From assembly GCA_015490795.1 (NCBI GenBank), contig WFXD01000067.1, forward strand, positions 1 through 33,819: 33,819 nucleotides of DNA. Reading direction: 5' to 3'. The translations under genes were made by a program, and so were the position numbers. The first letter of the stretch is position 1, and every line of letters begins with the position of its first letter. The notes below the pieces were generated by a model. The model did no database searches. It was not told the origin of the DNA and was given only the letters and a program-made list of their open reading frames with translations. Of this stretch, positions 8,942-16,753 are shown one piece after another. The stretch comes from Gammaproteobacteria bacterium (GTDB taxonomy: Bacteria; Pseudomonadota; Gammaproteobacteria; Chromatiales; Chromatiaceae).

Positions 8942-10220
8942 CCTCACTCATCACAGTGATGATTCTCTCCAGCTCCTCATCGCTGATAATAAAGGGCGGC
9001 ATGGCGTAGAGCAGCCTGCCAAAAGGTCTCAGCCAGACCCCCTTCTCTACCAACAGAGGCTGTATCCAGCGCATCTCCAGCGGATCACTAAACTCGATGA
9101 CCCCAATGGCGCCCAGCGAACGCACATCATGAACCCCCGGTAACCCACGACACCCCTCAAGCCCCCGGCGAAAGCGGGACTCAATCGCCGCCACACGGGA
9201 GCGCCAGGGGCTGGCCAGCAGCAGTTTGATGCTGGCAGTGGCGACAGCACAGGCGAGCGGGTTGGCCATAAAGGTGGGGCCATGCATGAAAGGGGTGCCG
9301 TCCTGACTGATCCGGGCTGATATTTTACGGGTTGTCAGGGTGGCCGCCAGGCTCATGTAACCGCCGGTGAGCGCCTTGCCGACACAGGTGATATCGGGCG
9401 AGACAGTGGCGTGATCGGCTGCAAACAGCTCGCCTGTGCGCCCGAACCCGGTGGCAATCTCATCAAAGATCAGCAGCACGCCATATTCGTCACAAAGGGC
9501 GCGCACCTGCCGCAGATATTCCGGGTGGTAGAATCGCATGCCGCCCGCCCCCTGCACGATGGGTTCCAGAATGACTGCGGCAATCTGATGATGGTGCGCC
9601 TGTAACAGTGCCCTGAACCCAGTGATGCAGCCCTCATCCCACGCCGCGGAAAACGGGCAGCCTGGTGCCGGTGCAAAATAGTGTTTGGGCAGGGCATGGG
9701 CAAAGAGATGATGCATGCCCGTGACCGGATCACAGACAGCCATCGCACCAAAGGTGTCGCCATGATAGCCGCCCCGAACCGTCAGCAGCCGCACCCTCTC
9801 TGTAGACCCTTTGGCCTGCCAGTACTGTAGCGCCATCTTGATGGCGACCTCTACTGCCACAGAGCCTGAGTCGGCAAAGAAGACCTGATCCAGCGCTGTG
9901 GGGGTCAACTCCACCAGCAGGGCGGCCAGCTCTGCGGCAGGGCGGTGTGTCAACCCGCCAAACATTACATGCGACATCTGCTCCAGCTGCGACCGGATAG
10001 CCGTATTCAGAACCGGGTGATTGTAGCCATGAATGGCTGCCCACCAGGATGACATACCGTCGATCAGCTCCCGGCCATCCTCCAGTTTGAGCCGGGCACC
10101 CTGGGCAGAGCGGATGGCAACGGGCGGCACGGCGGCCGGCATGGCAGCATAAGGGTGCCAGACATGCGCCTGCTCAAAGGCTTTCCAGTCGTGCTGAAAA
10201 CTATCCAGTGGGGTTGTCAT
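8910..10220 (-). CDS. bioA: Adenosylmethionine-8-amino-7-oxononanoate aminotransferase
   Basis: This 436-residue class III PLP aminotransferase makes 7,8-diaminopelargonate in biotin synthesis, normally with SAM as amino donor. Substrate-site residues typical of BioA are in HVWHPY and DGMSSWWAAIHGY. The cofactor Asp is D253 in IFDEIATGFGRTG, and the Schiff-base lysine is K282 in CVGKALTGGY. Length fits the family. Its start overlaps the stop of the upstream Fe-S protein gene by four bases (ATGA, 10217-10220), so the two are translationally coupled. No other bio genes are in the window. Confidence 0.95.
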   Translation of the reverse strand: MTTPLDSFQHDWKAFEQAHVWHPYAAMPAAVPPVAIRSAQGARLKLEDGRELIDGMSSWWAAIHGYNHPVLNTAIRSQLEQMSHVMFGGLTHRPAAELAALLVELTPTALDQVFFADSGSVAVEVAIKMALQYWQAKGSTERVRLLTVRGGYHGDTFGAMAVCDPVTGMHHLFAHALPKHYFAPAPGCPFSAAWDEGCITGFRALLQAHHHQIAAVILEPIVQGAGGMRFYHPEYLRQVRALCDEYGVLLIFDEIATGFGRTGELFAADHATVSPDITCVGKALTGGYMSLAATLTTRKISARISQDGTPFMHGPTFMANPLACAVATASIKLLLASPWRSRVAAIESRFRRGLEGCRGLPGVHDVRSLGAIGVIEFSDPLEMRWIQPLLVEKGVWLRPFGRLLYAMPPFIISDEELERIITVMSEVTHLVSHNHA

Positions 10221-11500
10221 GGCCTGAGCTGTCTCTCCAGCAGTTGAATGGGGTGCAGCACCTCAATATCAAGCCCGGCTCTGCGGATGCCTGCTGCAAA
10301 ATGGAGGGCGCAGCCGGTATTGGAAGTGAGTAAAATGGTTGCCTGGCAGCACCGCAGGCTGGTCAATTTAGGCCTCAGCAGGGCATCGGCCATCTGCGGC
10401 TCTGTTATCAGGTTTATCCCGCCGGCGCCACAGCAGAGGGCATTGCCCGCCAAAGGGATCAGTTCGATCTCAGGGATCTGATTCAGCAGCTGATAGACCG
10501 CCCCGGCTGCCCGCAGGCTACAGGCATCATGCACGGCAACGGGCTGGGGCAGCGGCTTCAGCACCACCTGCTCAGGCCAGGGGTATTGGTTTAGAAAGCT
10601 GCTGATATCCAATATAGGGGCAGGCAGTGCCCCATACTCCTTTAAATGAGCGCCACAGCCACTGGCGATGGTCAAAATGGCCTCTAATGGCTGGCTGCCA
10701 CCAAATGCAGCCTGATTCTGGATTTTGAGCTTTTGGGCCATGGCCGGGGCACCAGCGTGTTGAAAAAGCGCGCCGCAGCAGGCCTGCCCGGCTGGCACGA
10801 CAACCTCCCATCCCAAACGATTGAGAAGCTGGCGGGCGCTCAGCAGTGCCGCCTGGTCACTGAAACGGCTGATGCAGCCAAGAAAGAGAGCAACCCTCCC
10901 CACAGCCTCTCCAGCGGGCGGATAAACGGCCTGCCACACTATCGGGCGGGAGAAGTCGGGGCACAACCCAATCAATCGCCGCAACCTGCTGTGGCCAGAA
11001 GGCGGAGCTGCTGACCAGCGGCGTGGCAGGAGCCGCAAAAGCCTTGCGCCACTGAATAGCAGCCTGGGCTTGGTAAACAGCCCAAGCGCCTTGCGGTAGA
11101 GCCACCGTCTGGCGACATGGCGCCGCTGGGATCTGACGGCTCGAATACCATCAATCAGCCTGCCATAGTTAACGGCTGACGGGCAGGCACCTTCGCAGGC
11201 CAGGCAGCCCAGGCAGCGGTTCAGGTGGGCATGCAGCCGGGGCGTATCCGGTAACTTCCCGGACAGCAGGGCCTGAATCAATGCAATGCGCCCCCGAGGG
11301 GAGTCCCCCTCATCCTGCATGATCTGGTAGGTTGGACAGTGCGGCAGGCAGAGTCCGCATTTCACGCAGCGATCAGATTCGTGGAGTAGCTGTTCGGGGG
11401 TCACAGTAGGGTGGGCAAAAAATCTGCGGCTATCAGAGACCGGCAGCCTAGCGGATTCCATGGGCAAGGTAAACGTATTGGGAAATTGATTCCACGACAA
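10217..11500 (-). CDS. GlcF/HdrD-like protein with two 4Fe-4S motifs and two CCG domains
   Basis: This protein of up to 427 residues resembles the iron-sulfur subunit of glycolate oxidase (GlcF) and related HdrD/LutA-type proteins. Two 4Fe-4S motifs lie at 45-56 (CVKCGLCLPHCP) and 96-107 (CLGCLACEGACP). Two Cys-rich CCG domains follow, marked by ACCGALFQHAG and ALCCGAGG, which in relatives bind a further cluster. It should pass electrons from a flavoprotein partner, but no GlcD or GlcE lies next to it. The TTG at 11500 is the longest start; ATG at 11461 (residue 14) is a reasonable alternative and still keeps both clusters. It is coupled to bioA by a four-base overlap. Glycolate oxidation would fit with gph, but the substrate is uncertain. 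Confidence 0.82.
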   Translation of the reverse strand: MSWNQFPNTFTLPMESARLPVSDSRRFFAHPTVTPEQLLHESDRCVKCGLCLPHCPTYQIMQDEGDSPRGRIALIQALLSGKLPDTPRLHAHLNRCLGCLACEGACPSAVNYGRLIDGIRAVRSQRRHVARRWLYRKALGLFTKPRLLFSGARLLRLLPRRWSAAPPSGHSRLRRLIGLCPDFSRPIVWQAVYPPAGEAVGRVALFLGCISRFSDQAALLSARQLLNRLGWEVVVPAGQACCGALFQHAGAPAMAQKLKIQNQAAFGGSQPLEAILTIASGCGAHLKEYGALPAPILDISSFLNQYPWPEQVVLKPLPQPVAVHDACSLRAAGAVYQLLNQIPEIELIPLAGNALCCGAGGINLITEPQMADALLRPKLTSLRCCQATILLTSNTGCALHFAAGIRRAGLDIEVLHPIQLLERQLRP

Positions 11501-11747
11501 ATCCGTCTGACCAGCCCAAGAGGAGGAGGATTGTGATCATCCTTGATACCTCTCTCCTCTGACTATACATCTTCATTCACCCTGAATGGCTCTGTAGTGC
11601 CTCTCCCAGCAGCTGGCTGGCCACAGGCTCCCGACTGCAACATCGCACACCCTGTAATATGCACCTGCTGCAGAATTCTGGTACTATCCCGCCCGAATTA
11701 TAAATCGACCCCCTGCCCACCTGCCTTGGCCTCTGTATCAAATAACC
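11501..11747. promoter_or_regulatory. Divergent intergenic region with dyads
   Basis: This 247-base region separates the GlcF-like gene from a secreted hypothetical gene. A nested dyad lies at 11519-11560: outer arms AGAGGAG (11519-11525) and CTCCTCT (11554-11560), inner arms AGGAT (11527-11531) and ATCCT (11539-11543). A second perfect hairpin pairs CATTCA (11574-11579) with TGAATG (11583-11588) around CCC. The first could be an operator or 5' leader structure for the minus-strand gene. No protein-coding signal is convincing here. Confidence 0.35.
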
Positions 11748-12314
11748 TTGAAAACCACGACTGTTCTACTGCTTTTGCTGCTGTTTTCCTGCTTCGCCTC
11801 TGCGAATGATAAAGTAGCGTGCCTGATAAAGCACTACGATGAGTACAGCAACAATCGTGTTGCGCTATTTGAAAAGATGCATCTGGTATATGCCAGAAAG
11901 CACCCAAAAACCTACACCATATATGCGCCAACACTGACCGGGCATAGGCTGTTTGCACAGATAGATCAGTTTGTTTTTCGCCACTTTGCTGAAAATGACA
12001 TCAGTAAATTGAGGCTGCGCCACGGCTTTACCAATGCCACACCAAACTGGATCAAGGATGCCTGCAAAGGGCGCGACTGCACCAATGCGCTATATGTAAA
12101 ACTGCTAAAGTTTCCTGAATTCAACGCACTCTATACACAGTGGAACAAGGCCAGAAAAGAGATCAAAGAGTCATATAAACAGAAGGGCATCGCCCAAGCA
12201 GGCAGATACTATTTTGATCTACTGGGAGAGAAAAGCGTCCTGCCTCACGCCCTTAAGGATATGCAGTATTACAATATAAAAGTGCCCACACTGGTTTGTG
12301 ATCCACCTCGTTAG
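11748..12314 (+). CDS. Secreted protein of unknown function
   Basis: This 188-residue protein starts at TTG 11748 with a classic signal peptide: MKTTTV, a leucine run, then FASA before N20, a good signal peptidase I site. LFSC inside the signal is not a good lipobox. The mature part is basic and aromatic (many Tyr, His and Lys) with cysteines at CLI, CKGRDC and VCD that could form disulfides in the periplasm. I recognise no family. No strong ribosome binding site precedes the TTG. It overlaps the convergent M23 gene by four bases at its 3' end. Confidence 0.65.
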   Translation: MKTTTVLLLLLLFSCFASANDKVACLIKHYDEYSNNRVALFEKMHLVYARKHPKTYTIYAPTLTGHRLFAQIDQFVFRHFAENDISKLRLRHGFTNATPNWIKDACKGRDCTNALYVKLLKFPEFNALYTQWNKARKEIKESYKQKGIAQAGRYYFDLLGEKSVLPHALKDMQYYNIKVPTLVCDPPR

Positions 12315-13150
12315 TTACTGCTGTTCACGGGCATCGGCGGCACCAGCAACTGGGGATCAATCCGCTTGGTAAAAAGGTTCATGCGCCAATCCAGATGGGC
12401 GCCGGTTACGCGCCCGGTTGCGCCTATCTCGGCAATCAGGTCACCCTGTTTGATCCGCTGCCCCTCTTTAACCAGGATACGGCTCAGGTGCAGGAAGGAT
12501 GATGACAGGCCGTGGCCATGATCCAGGATCAAAGTCCCCCCCGAGAAGAACATATCCGGGTACGCCAGGGTCACAATACCCGCTGCGGGCGCCTTTACCG
12601 GCGTGCCGGTGGGTCGCGCAATATCGACCCCGAAGTGGGGGCGTCTGGGCTGACCGTTCAGGATACGCTGACTGCCGTAGACGCCTGAGACTGGCCCCGT
12701 CACCGGCCAGATGAAATCGACCAGAAAATCGGTACGCGGATCATCCCGCTTCCGGGCACTGCGCGACAGCGCCGACTCTTTGCGGATGCGTGCCAGATCC
12801 TCTTTCGACCGGGGCGTCACCTTGCGCTCTGGCAACCCGTCGATACGCTGTACTCTATACTCACGCCGGGCAATCCTGAGCAGCTGCTCTGCCGTACGGC
12901 CATCGGGGTAACTGACCTGAACCAGCGACTCGGTGGGTGCATCGCGTCCAAACCCCACCAGAAACACCCCGGCCTCAGAGACCCGCACCGGCTTGCCATC
13001 CACCTTCACCACTGCACCGGGCTGCGTCACCCCCTGCACCAATCCCCCCTGGATAAAATTACCCACAAATTTCAGCTCAGGCTGCACCTCGGCCCAAAGC
13101 AGACCCGGCACCAGCAGAGCGGCAATACAGAGTTGAAAGATACGTTTCAT
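12311..13150 (-). CDS. Periplasmic M23 (LytM-type) peptidase
   Basis: This 279-residue protein has a signal peptide (cleavage likely after A20, LLWA-EVQP), a beta-rich region to about 100, a basic linker, and an M23 domain at about 150-265. The zinc motif HxxxD is H172 and D176 in PHFGVDIARPTGTPV, followed by HGHG and SFLHLS (H221). The second motif is HLD at 252-254 in TGAHLDWRMN rather than the usual HxH, so Asp254 stands where LytM has a zinc-binding His. This form occurs in a proteobacterial subgroup as I recall it. It should cut peptidoglycan peptides, or be a divergent member with altered activity. Confidence 0.88.
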   Translation of the reverse strand: MKRIFQLCIAALLVPGLLWAEVQPELKFVGNFIQGGLVQGVTQPGAVVKVDGKPVRVSEAGVFLVGFGRDAPTESLVQVSYPDGRTAEQLLRIARREYRVQRIDGLPERKVTPRSKEDLARIRKESALSRSARKRDDPRTDFLVDFIWPVTGPVSGVYGSQRILNGQPRRPHFGVDIARPTGTPVKAPAAGIVTLAYPDMFFSGGTLILDHGHGLSSSFLHLSRILVKEGQRIKQGDLIAEIGATGRVTGAHLDWRMNLFTKRIDPQLLVPPMPVNSSN

Positions 13151-13252
13151 AATCTATTTCGTAACCGTGGCAGAGGAAGAGAGTGCAGCCGCCAGTATCC
13201 CTATTTTTTCCACCGCACATCAAGGCCTTTTTAGGCTACAATCGCCTTCGCC

Positions 13253-15100
13253 TTGAATCAGCCATCAAACAACATGCCAGCAGACCGCACCTCCGGCCAA
13301 ACCGAGCCGGCCGCCATCCGCAATACCGATTTCAGCTGGCACGAGCTGATCGGGATGATCAAAAGCCACAAGCGGGAGCTGGTGATGGCCAACATCATCG
13401 CCATCCTTGGCGCAGTGGTGAGTGTGCCTATTCCACTCTTTATCCCACTGCTGGTGGATGAGGTGCTGCTGAACCAGCCCGGGAAATCCATCGAGATCAT
13501 GAATGGCATCTTCCCGGAGAGCTGGCATGGCCCCGTACTCTACATCACCGCCATCCTGATTCTGACGCTGCTGCTGCGGCTGATCGCCCTGATTCTTGGC
13601 GTCTGGCAGATGCGTCAATTCACGCTCATATCCAAGGATGTCATCTACCGCATGCGCCGGTCGCTGCTGCTGCGGCTGGAACGCATCTCGATGGCAGAGT
13701 ACGAGACCATGGGGAGCAGCACGGTCGCCTCCCATCTGGTCACCGACCTCGATGCAGTCGATCAGTTTATCGGCGTCGCCACCAGCAAATTCCTGGTCGC
13801 GGTGTTCAGCATCATCGGCACCGCCGTTGTGCTGCTCTGGATGAACTGGCAGCTGGCGCTCTTCATCCTCATTCTCAACCCGGTGGTGATCTATGTCACC
13901 ACTGTATTCGGGCGCAAGGTCAAACAGCTGAAAAAGCGCGAGAACAGCGCCTATCAGGCCTTTCAGGAGGCGCTGGGCGAGACGCTGGACGCCATCCAGC
14001 AGATCCGCGCCAGCAACCGTGAACGCCACTACATCCAGCGCATCATCGACCAGGCCGGGAAGATCCGCCACCACTCTGCCGCCTTTACCTGGAAGAGTGA
14101 TGCCGCTGCCCGCCTCTCCTTTGTCATCTTTCTGTTTGGCTTCGATACCTTTCGCGCCGTCAGCATGTTCATGGTGCTCTACTCCGACCTCTCCATCGGC
14201 CAGATGATGGCCGTTTTTGCCTACCTCTGGTTTATGATGGGGCCGGTGCAGGAGATCCTGGCCATTCAATACACCTACAATGGCGCCAGCGCTGCACTGG
14301 GGCGAATCAATAAACTGATCCGGGTCAACCTGGAGCCGGAACATCCCCACCTGCGGAACCCGTTTGCCGACAACCCGACCACCTCTGTGGAGCTGAAGGA
14401 TATCTGCTTTGCCTACGGGGATGGGCCACAGGTGCTGGATCATGTCTCACTCAAGATCCGCCGTGGGGAAAAGGTCGCGCTGGTGGGCGCCAGTGGCGGC
14501 GGCAAGACCACTCTGGTGCAGGTGCTGCTGGGACTCTATCCAGCCCAATCGGGTGAGCTCTATTTCGACGGCATCCCAGTCACGCAGATCGGCATGGATG
14601 TGGTCAGAGACAATGTGGCCACCGTGCTGCAACACCCTGCCCTGTTCAACGATACCATTCGTCAAAACCTGACACTGGGACGGGATCTCTCGGAAGAGAG
14701 ACTGTGGCGCGCGCTTGAGATCGCGCAACTGAGTGAAACCATACAGGGGCTGGAGCAGGGGCTGGAGACACAGGTCGGGCGCTTTGGCATCCGTCTCTCC
14801 GGTGGCCAGCGCCAACGTCTGGCCGTCGCCCGGATGGTGCTGACAGACCCCAGGATCGTGATTCTGGATGAGGCGACCTCAGCACTCGACACCGCCACCG
14901 AGAGTCAGTTGCACAGTGCGCTGCAAACCTTTTTGCAGGGCCGCACCACCATCATTATTGCCCACCGCCTGAGCGCGGTGAAACAGGCCGACCGGGTACT
15001 GGTATTTGAGGATGGCCGCATCGTGGAGGAGGGCCGGCACGATGAGCTGATCCATAATGACGGCCTCTACGCCTCACTTTATGGGCGGCAGGAGCATTAG
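13253..15100 (+). CDS. ABC exporter, fused membrane and ATPase domains
   Basis: This half-transporter of 615 residues has an MsbA/HlyB-type layout: a cytosolic N-terminus, a six-helix membrane domain at about 40-330, and a nucleotide-binding domain at about 370-610. The ATPase has Walker A GASGGGKTT (about 412-420), signature LSGGQRQR (about 514), Walker B VILDEATSAL and the switch His in IIIAHRLS. It should work as a homodimer and export a lipid, peptide or other hydrophobic substrate; the sequence does not say which. The longest start is TTG 13253; ATG 13274 is an alternative, and neither has a clear ribosome binding site. A palindromic element follows 22 bases after the stop. Confidence 0.9.
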   Translation: MNQPSNNMPADRTSGQTEPAAIRNTDFSWHELIGMIKSHKRELVMANIIAILGAVVSVPIPLFIPLLVDEVLLNQPGKSIEIMNGIFPESWHGPVLYITAILILTLLLRLIALILGVWQMRQFTLISKDVIYRMRRSLLLRLERISMAEYETMGSSTVASHLVTDLDAVDQFIGVATSKFLVAVFSIIGTAVVLLWMNWQLALFILILNPVVIYVTTVFGRKVKQLKKRENSAYQAFQEALGETLDAIQQIRASNRERHYIQRIIDQAGKIRHHSAAFTWKSDAAARLSFVIFLFGFDTFRAVSMFMVLYSDLSIGQMMAVFAYLWFMMGPVQEILAIQYTYNGASAALGRINKLIRVNLEPEHPHLRNPFADNPTTSVELKDICFAYGDGPQVLDHVSLKIRRGEKVALVGASGGGKTTLVQVLLGLYPAQSGELYFDGIPVTQIGMDVVRDNVATVLQHPALFNDTIRQNLTLGRDLSEERLWRALEIAQLSETIQGLEQGLETQVGRFGIRLSGGQRQRLAVARMVLTDPRIVILDEATSALDTATESQLHSALQTFLQGRTTIIIAHRLSAVKQADRVLVFEDGRIVEEGRHDELIHNDGLYASLYGRQEH

Positions 15101-15122
15101 CGAGTCATAGCTGCTCAGAAGC

Positions 15123-15156
15123 TAGTACTCCGTCAAGGTGATAACTTGGGATGCAG
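15123..15156 (+). repeat. Left terminal inverted repeat of the palindromic element
   Basis: The 34 bases here are the exact reverse complement of 15357-15390. The match stops inward at 15157 (A versus C expected) and outward at 15122. Confidence 0.93.
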
Positions 15157-15356
15157 AGCTTCCCAGGCCGGCCAAGGCAAGGCGCAGTCCGCAGGGAATG
15201 GCATGCCCTTTCCAAGGACTGCAACGCGGCATTGGCCGGCCTGGGGCGCTCCCTTCGGGCCAGCCGGAAAGCGCTCATCTGCGTTGTTGCGCTCCCTTGA
15301 ATTAGCGCTGCTAGTCCTGCGGTCGCGCGCCTAGCAGCTAACCGCTTTCCGGCTGG

Positions 15357-15390
15357 CTGCATCCCAAGTTATCACCTTGACGGAGTACTA
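15357..15390 (-). repeat. Right terminal inverted repeat of the palindromic element
   Basis: Exact reverse complement of 15123-15156. The last three bases (15388-15390) are also the stop codon TAG of the minus-strand diguanylate cyclase gene. Confidence 0.93.
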
Positions 15391-16668
15391 AGAGACCTCT
15401 TCGTTTTTTACAAAACGCACCACCCGGTTACGCCCCCCCTCTTTCGCATCATACAGTGCGGCATCCGCATCGTTTATCATGTGGTCAAGCGAATCGGCCA
15501 GCTCTGTGCTGTAGCCAATACTCACTGTCATCGGCACAGTCAAATCGCCTATCACCAGCGGGGTGTTATCTATACTCTCCCGAAAGCGCCTGAACAGCAC
15601 CTCTGCACTGGCATCACTGACATTGACACATAGCATGCAGAACTCCTCACCGCCAAAGCGGGTAATCATATCCGCCTCACGGAGCTGCTGATTAAATATT
15701 GATGCCACATGTTTTAGCGCCATATCCCCAACATGGTGGCCATGCATATCATTTATCTTTTTGAAAAAATCAATATCAATCATCGCCACCGTCAAACTGA
15801 TGTTCTTTCGCTGTGCATTCTGAAACAGTTTGTTGCCCGTATTAAAGAGATATTTCCGGTTAAAAAGGCCGGTCAGAAAATCACGGTCTGCCGCATCCCT
15901 CAGCATGCAGTAACTGGCAACCGCATCGATATTCTGATTTATCCGGCAATAAAACTCCTCATGCATAAAGGGGCGGGTAATAAAATCATTGGCGCCGGAT
16001 TTCAGCAATTTAATAGAGACTGTGCCGGAGCCTGAGGTGGAGATCCCGATAATGGCCAGCTCATGGCGCGAATATTTTTCACGCACCTTGGTAATCAGCT
16101 CCATGCCATCCATCCTTGGCATGTTGTAATCGGTAACCATCAGAAGAATATCATCGTTCTCAGAGAGCACGTCGAGCGCTTCAACCCCATCGCAGGCCTC
16201 CAATACCTCCAGGTAGTGACGCTGCAACAGTGACGATATCAACTGCCGGGATGATCTTGAGTCATCCACCACCAAGACCTTTCTTTCCCTGTTTTCCCGC
16301 AGGCGCTGCACAGTTTCGATGACATACTCAATCTCGTTGAGATTGCGTTTTACCACATAGTCAACAATGGGCTTTTCCAGCATCTCGTCATGCAGGTCAT
16401 CACACATGCTGCCTGTGAGTATGATCGGGGGTATCCCTAAACCCAGAACAACATCGACCACTTCACCATTGGGCGCATCCGGGAGGTTCAGGTCAAGAAT
16501 TGCAACAAAAAACTGTTCACTCTGTGTTTCAAGAATCTGTTTGGCCTCCTGCATGGAGACCGCAGATTCAACATCAATATGCAGTTGCGTTGCAATATGA
16601 TGCGCAAGCATTTTATTTATTGCTCGACTGTCTTCGACAATGAGTACCTTATTTGCTGGCTGATGCAT
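15388..16668 (-). CDS. REC-REC-GGDEF response regulator diguanylate cyclase
   Basis: This 426-residue protein has two receiver domains and a GGDEF domain, like PleD. REC1 (about 6-125) has phospho-acceptor D59 in AILDLNLPD. REC2 (about 129-250) has D180 in VTDYNMPRMDG, with Arg in place of the usual Lys in TRPF. The GGDEF domain (about 262-420) has an intact GGEEF at 339-343 and an inhibitory site RxxD at 330-333, five residues before it, so it should make cyclic-di-GMP with product feedback. The start has AGGTG 5 bases upstream. The stop codon lies inside the right repeat of the adjacent element, yet the GGDEF domain looks complete up to GGRNRVV. Confidence 0.95.
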   Translation of the reverse strand: MHQPANKVLIVEDSRAINKMLAHHIATQLHIDVESAVSMQEAKQILETQSEQFFVAILDLNLPDAPNGEVVDVVLGLGIPPIILTGSMCDDLHDEMLEKPIVDYVVKRNLNEIEYVIETVQRLRENRERKVLVVDDSRSSRQLISSLLQRHYLEVLEACDGVEALDVLSENDDILLMVTDYNMPRMDGMELITKVREKYSRHELAIIGISTSGSGTVSIKLLKSGANDFITRPFMHEEFYCRINQNIDAVASYCMLRDAADRDFLTGLFNRKYLFNTGNKLFQNAQRKNISLTVAMIDIDFFKKINDMHGHHVGDMALKHVASIFNQQLREADMITRFGGEEFCMLCVNVSDASAEVLFRRFRESIDNTPLVIGDLTVPMTVSIGYSTELADSLDHMINDADAALYDAKEGGRNRVVRFVKNEEVS

Positions 16669-16753
16669 GGTTCACCTGCTAGTAACAACTTCATTTCAAT
16701 TGTATGCAACACTGTTAACAGGGCTTATAGCGGCACTCCATAACTTAACTTTA

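Larger units (their letters stand above)
15123..15390. mobile_element. MITE-like palindromic element with 34-bp terminal inverted repeats
   Basis: This 268-bp element is bounded by inverted repeats at 15123-15156 and 15357-15390 that are perfect over 34 bp (left end begins TAGTACTCCGTCAAGG). Inside are two further hairpins. One has arms 15162-15175 and 15232-15245 (14 bp) with an inner stem 15184-15190/15216-15222 and a GGCATGCC palindrome at 15200-15207. The other has arms 15259-15273 and 15343-15357 (15 bp) with an inner stem 15307-15314/15331-15338. The strand could fold as a stem with two branches. No coding sequence of note lies inside. The outermost bases are TA at both ends, which would fit a TA target duplication of a mariner/IS630-type transposase, but that is inference. 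Confidence 0.85.

Noticed and set aside
8937-8955. TGTGA and TCACA half-sites near vfr, suggesting a CRP box
   Set aside because: The half-sites are 9 bases apart rather than 6, and lie in the overlap and end of bioA, so they are not a credible CRP operator.
13265-14443. Long 392-residue open frame on the minus strand
   Set aside because: It lies opposite the ABC exporter gene, whose Walker and signature motifs prove the plus-strand frame. The minus frame shows no domain.
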